A stretch of DNA of 41,445 nucleotides from Candidatus Poribacteria bacterium (lineage in GTDB: Bacteria > Poribacteria > WGA-4E > WGA-3G): contig PYIY01000060.1 of NCBI GenBank assembly GCA_003635195.1, forward strand, positions 1-41,445, in the 5' to 3' direction. Of the stretch, positions 41,048 through 41,445 are shown one piece after another. A program made the translations under genes and the position numbers. The notes beneath the pieces are model-generated. The model did no database searches and had not been told where the DNA came from. It saw only the letters and a list, made by a program, of their open reading frames with translations. Within the stretch, counting starts at the first letter, position 1. Each line of letters opens with the position of its first letter.

Positions 41048-41075
41048 TTGACAAATAAAAATTTTGTCTTATAAT
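41048..41075 (+). promoter_or_regulatory. Strong orphan promoter near the right edge
   Basis: TTGACA (41048-41053), 16 bases, then a perfect TATAAT (41070-41075). Both boxes match consensus. The 370 bases to the window edge show no convincing coding start, so it may drive a gene beyond the window or a non-coding RNA. Confidence 0.6.
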
Positions 41076-41251
41076 AACCTATAGCTTACGCGGCACCGAT
41101 TTTTCGCATAGCAAATTTTATTTGTTGACTGAGATATTCACACAAGAGTCCGTGCGTGACTTGATAAGCGTTAGTTTCCTTGTTCGATAAGTTTTACGCA
41201 TCAGGTGCGTGCAAGCCAAAAACGCGGCCGCAGTATAATTGCGAACCATAT

Positions 41252-41264
41252 TGCGTAAGTCCTA
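41252..41264 (-). repeat. Lone MITE-type terminal repeat
   Basis: TGCGTAAGTCCTA is the inverted form of the TAGGACTTACGC end at 9839 and differs by one base from the right end of the 35976-36087 element. No matching left end or target duplication is seen within the preceding 300 bases. Confidence 0.4.
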
Positions 41265-41445
41265 AATTTTTACCAATTGCGTCCCATAATGGCTGCTCAA
41301 AACTGTACAAAAGATGATGACCATGCGAAGCGGACACATCAAATTAACATCAGCAAACGGATTTTACGGGTACACCGGGTCTATAGATGTATGGGTTGCT
41401 GCTGTACGCTGCGTGTTTATATGTTCGTTACTTTTGCGTATTATT

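Larger units (their letters stand above)
40377..41445. other. Right-edge gene-poor region
   Basis: More than 1 kb without a convincing gene. It contains a repeat of the 9-bp ATCCTG type (40446-40477), a factor-independent terminator (40562-40596), an AT-rich stretch around 40740-41080, a strong rightward promoter (41048-41075) and a lone MITE end (41252-41264). Short open frames there lack ribosome sites. Confidence 0.6.

Overview
This 41.4 kb stretch looks like a chromosomal contig from an uncultivated, free-living or sponge/marine-associated bacterium. The gene content resembles Candidatus Poribacteria: PhyH dioxygenase, several AP-endonuclease-type sugar isomerases, a DUF6785-like membrane protein, a LamG protein, HEAT-repeat lipoproteins, a CBM9/DUF5916 outer-membrane protein and many dispersed intergenic palindromes. 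The taxon is an inference from gene content only. Signal peptides, lipoboxes and predicted outer-membrane barrels indicate a diderm cell. Genes are dense, many overlap by 4 bases, and sigma70-type promoters (TTGACA-like, 16-17 bases, TATAAT-like) are easy to see.

Left region (1-8.4 kb), accessory: a transposase cut by the window edge, then three toxin-antitoxin modules. Two are diverged copies of one unusual pair (HicB-like antitoxin overlapping a RelE/ParE-like toxin, at 641-1206 and 7794-8403); the third is a HicA/HicB pair (5036-5296 and 4785-5039). Each has a palindrome at its promoter. Between them lie a sugar isomerase, a three-gene minus-strand operon (TIGR04282-type transferase, SDR dehydrogenase, PhyH dioxygenase) and a large DUF6785-like membrane protein.

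Middle region (8.8-20.5 kb), mixed core and accessory: a DUF2007/DUF4190-like membrane protein, glycosyltransferase, tsaE, a sugar ABC ATPase carrying a short in-frame insertion, an unrecognised protein with a strong promoter, a second sugar isomerase, a TenA thiaminase, an orphan PhoR-like sensor kinase, and a DapA-like aldolase coupled to aroA.

The minus-strand block 20.9-26.3 kb is the most interesting part. Five genes run with almost no gaps: a HEAT-repeat/N4-cytosine methyltransferase fusion, a CfrBI-like restriction endonuclease, tsaB, a secreted redoxin, and a lipid-linked-oligosaccharide flippase. The redoxin reading frame is interrupted by one in-frame UGA exactly at the redox-active position (UxxC), with a SECIS-like hairpin just downstream and a flippase start that overlaps the stop after the UGA. 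It is best read as a selenoprotein of 294 residues, not two fragments.

Right region (26.4-41.4 kb): LamG protein, SirB1-like protein, tRNA-Ala(GGC), a small exported coiled-coil protein, a Ski2-like helicase, a GNAT acetyltransferase, two HEAT-repeat lipoproteins (one with PDZ domains), a metallophosphoesterase, a 112-bp MITE with perfect 5-bp target duplication, a cupin, trpF and two predicted outer-membrane proteins. The last 1.07 kb has a terminator, a strong promoter and repeat fragments but no convincing gene.
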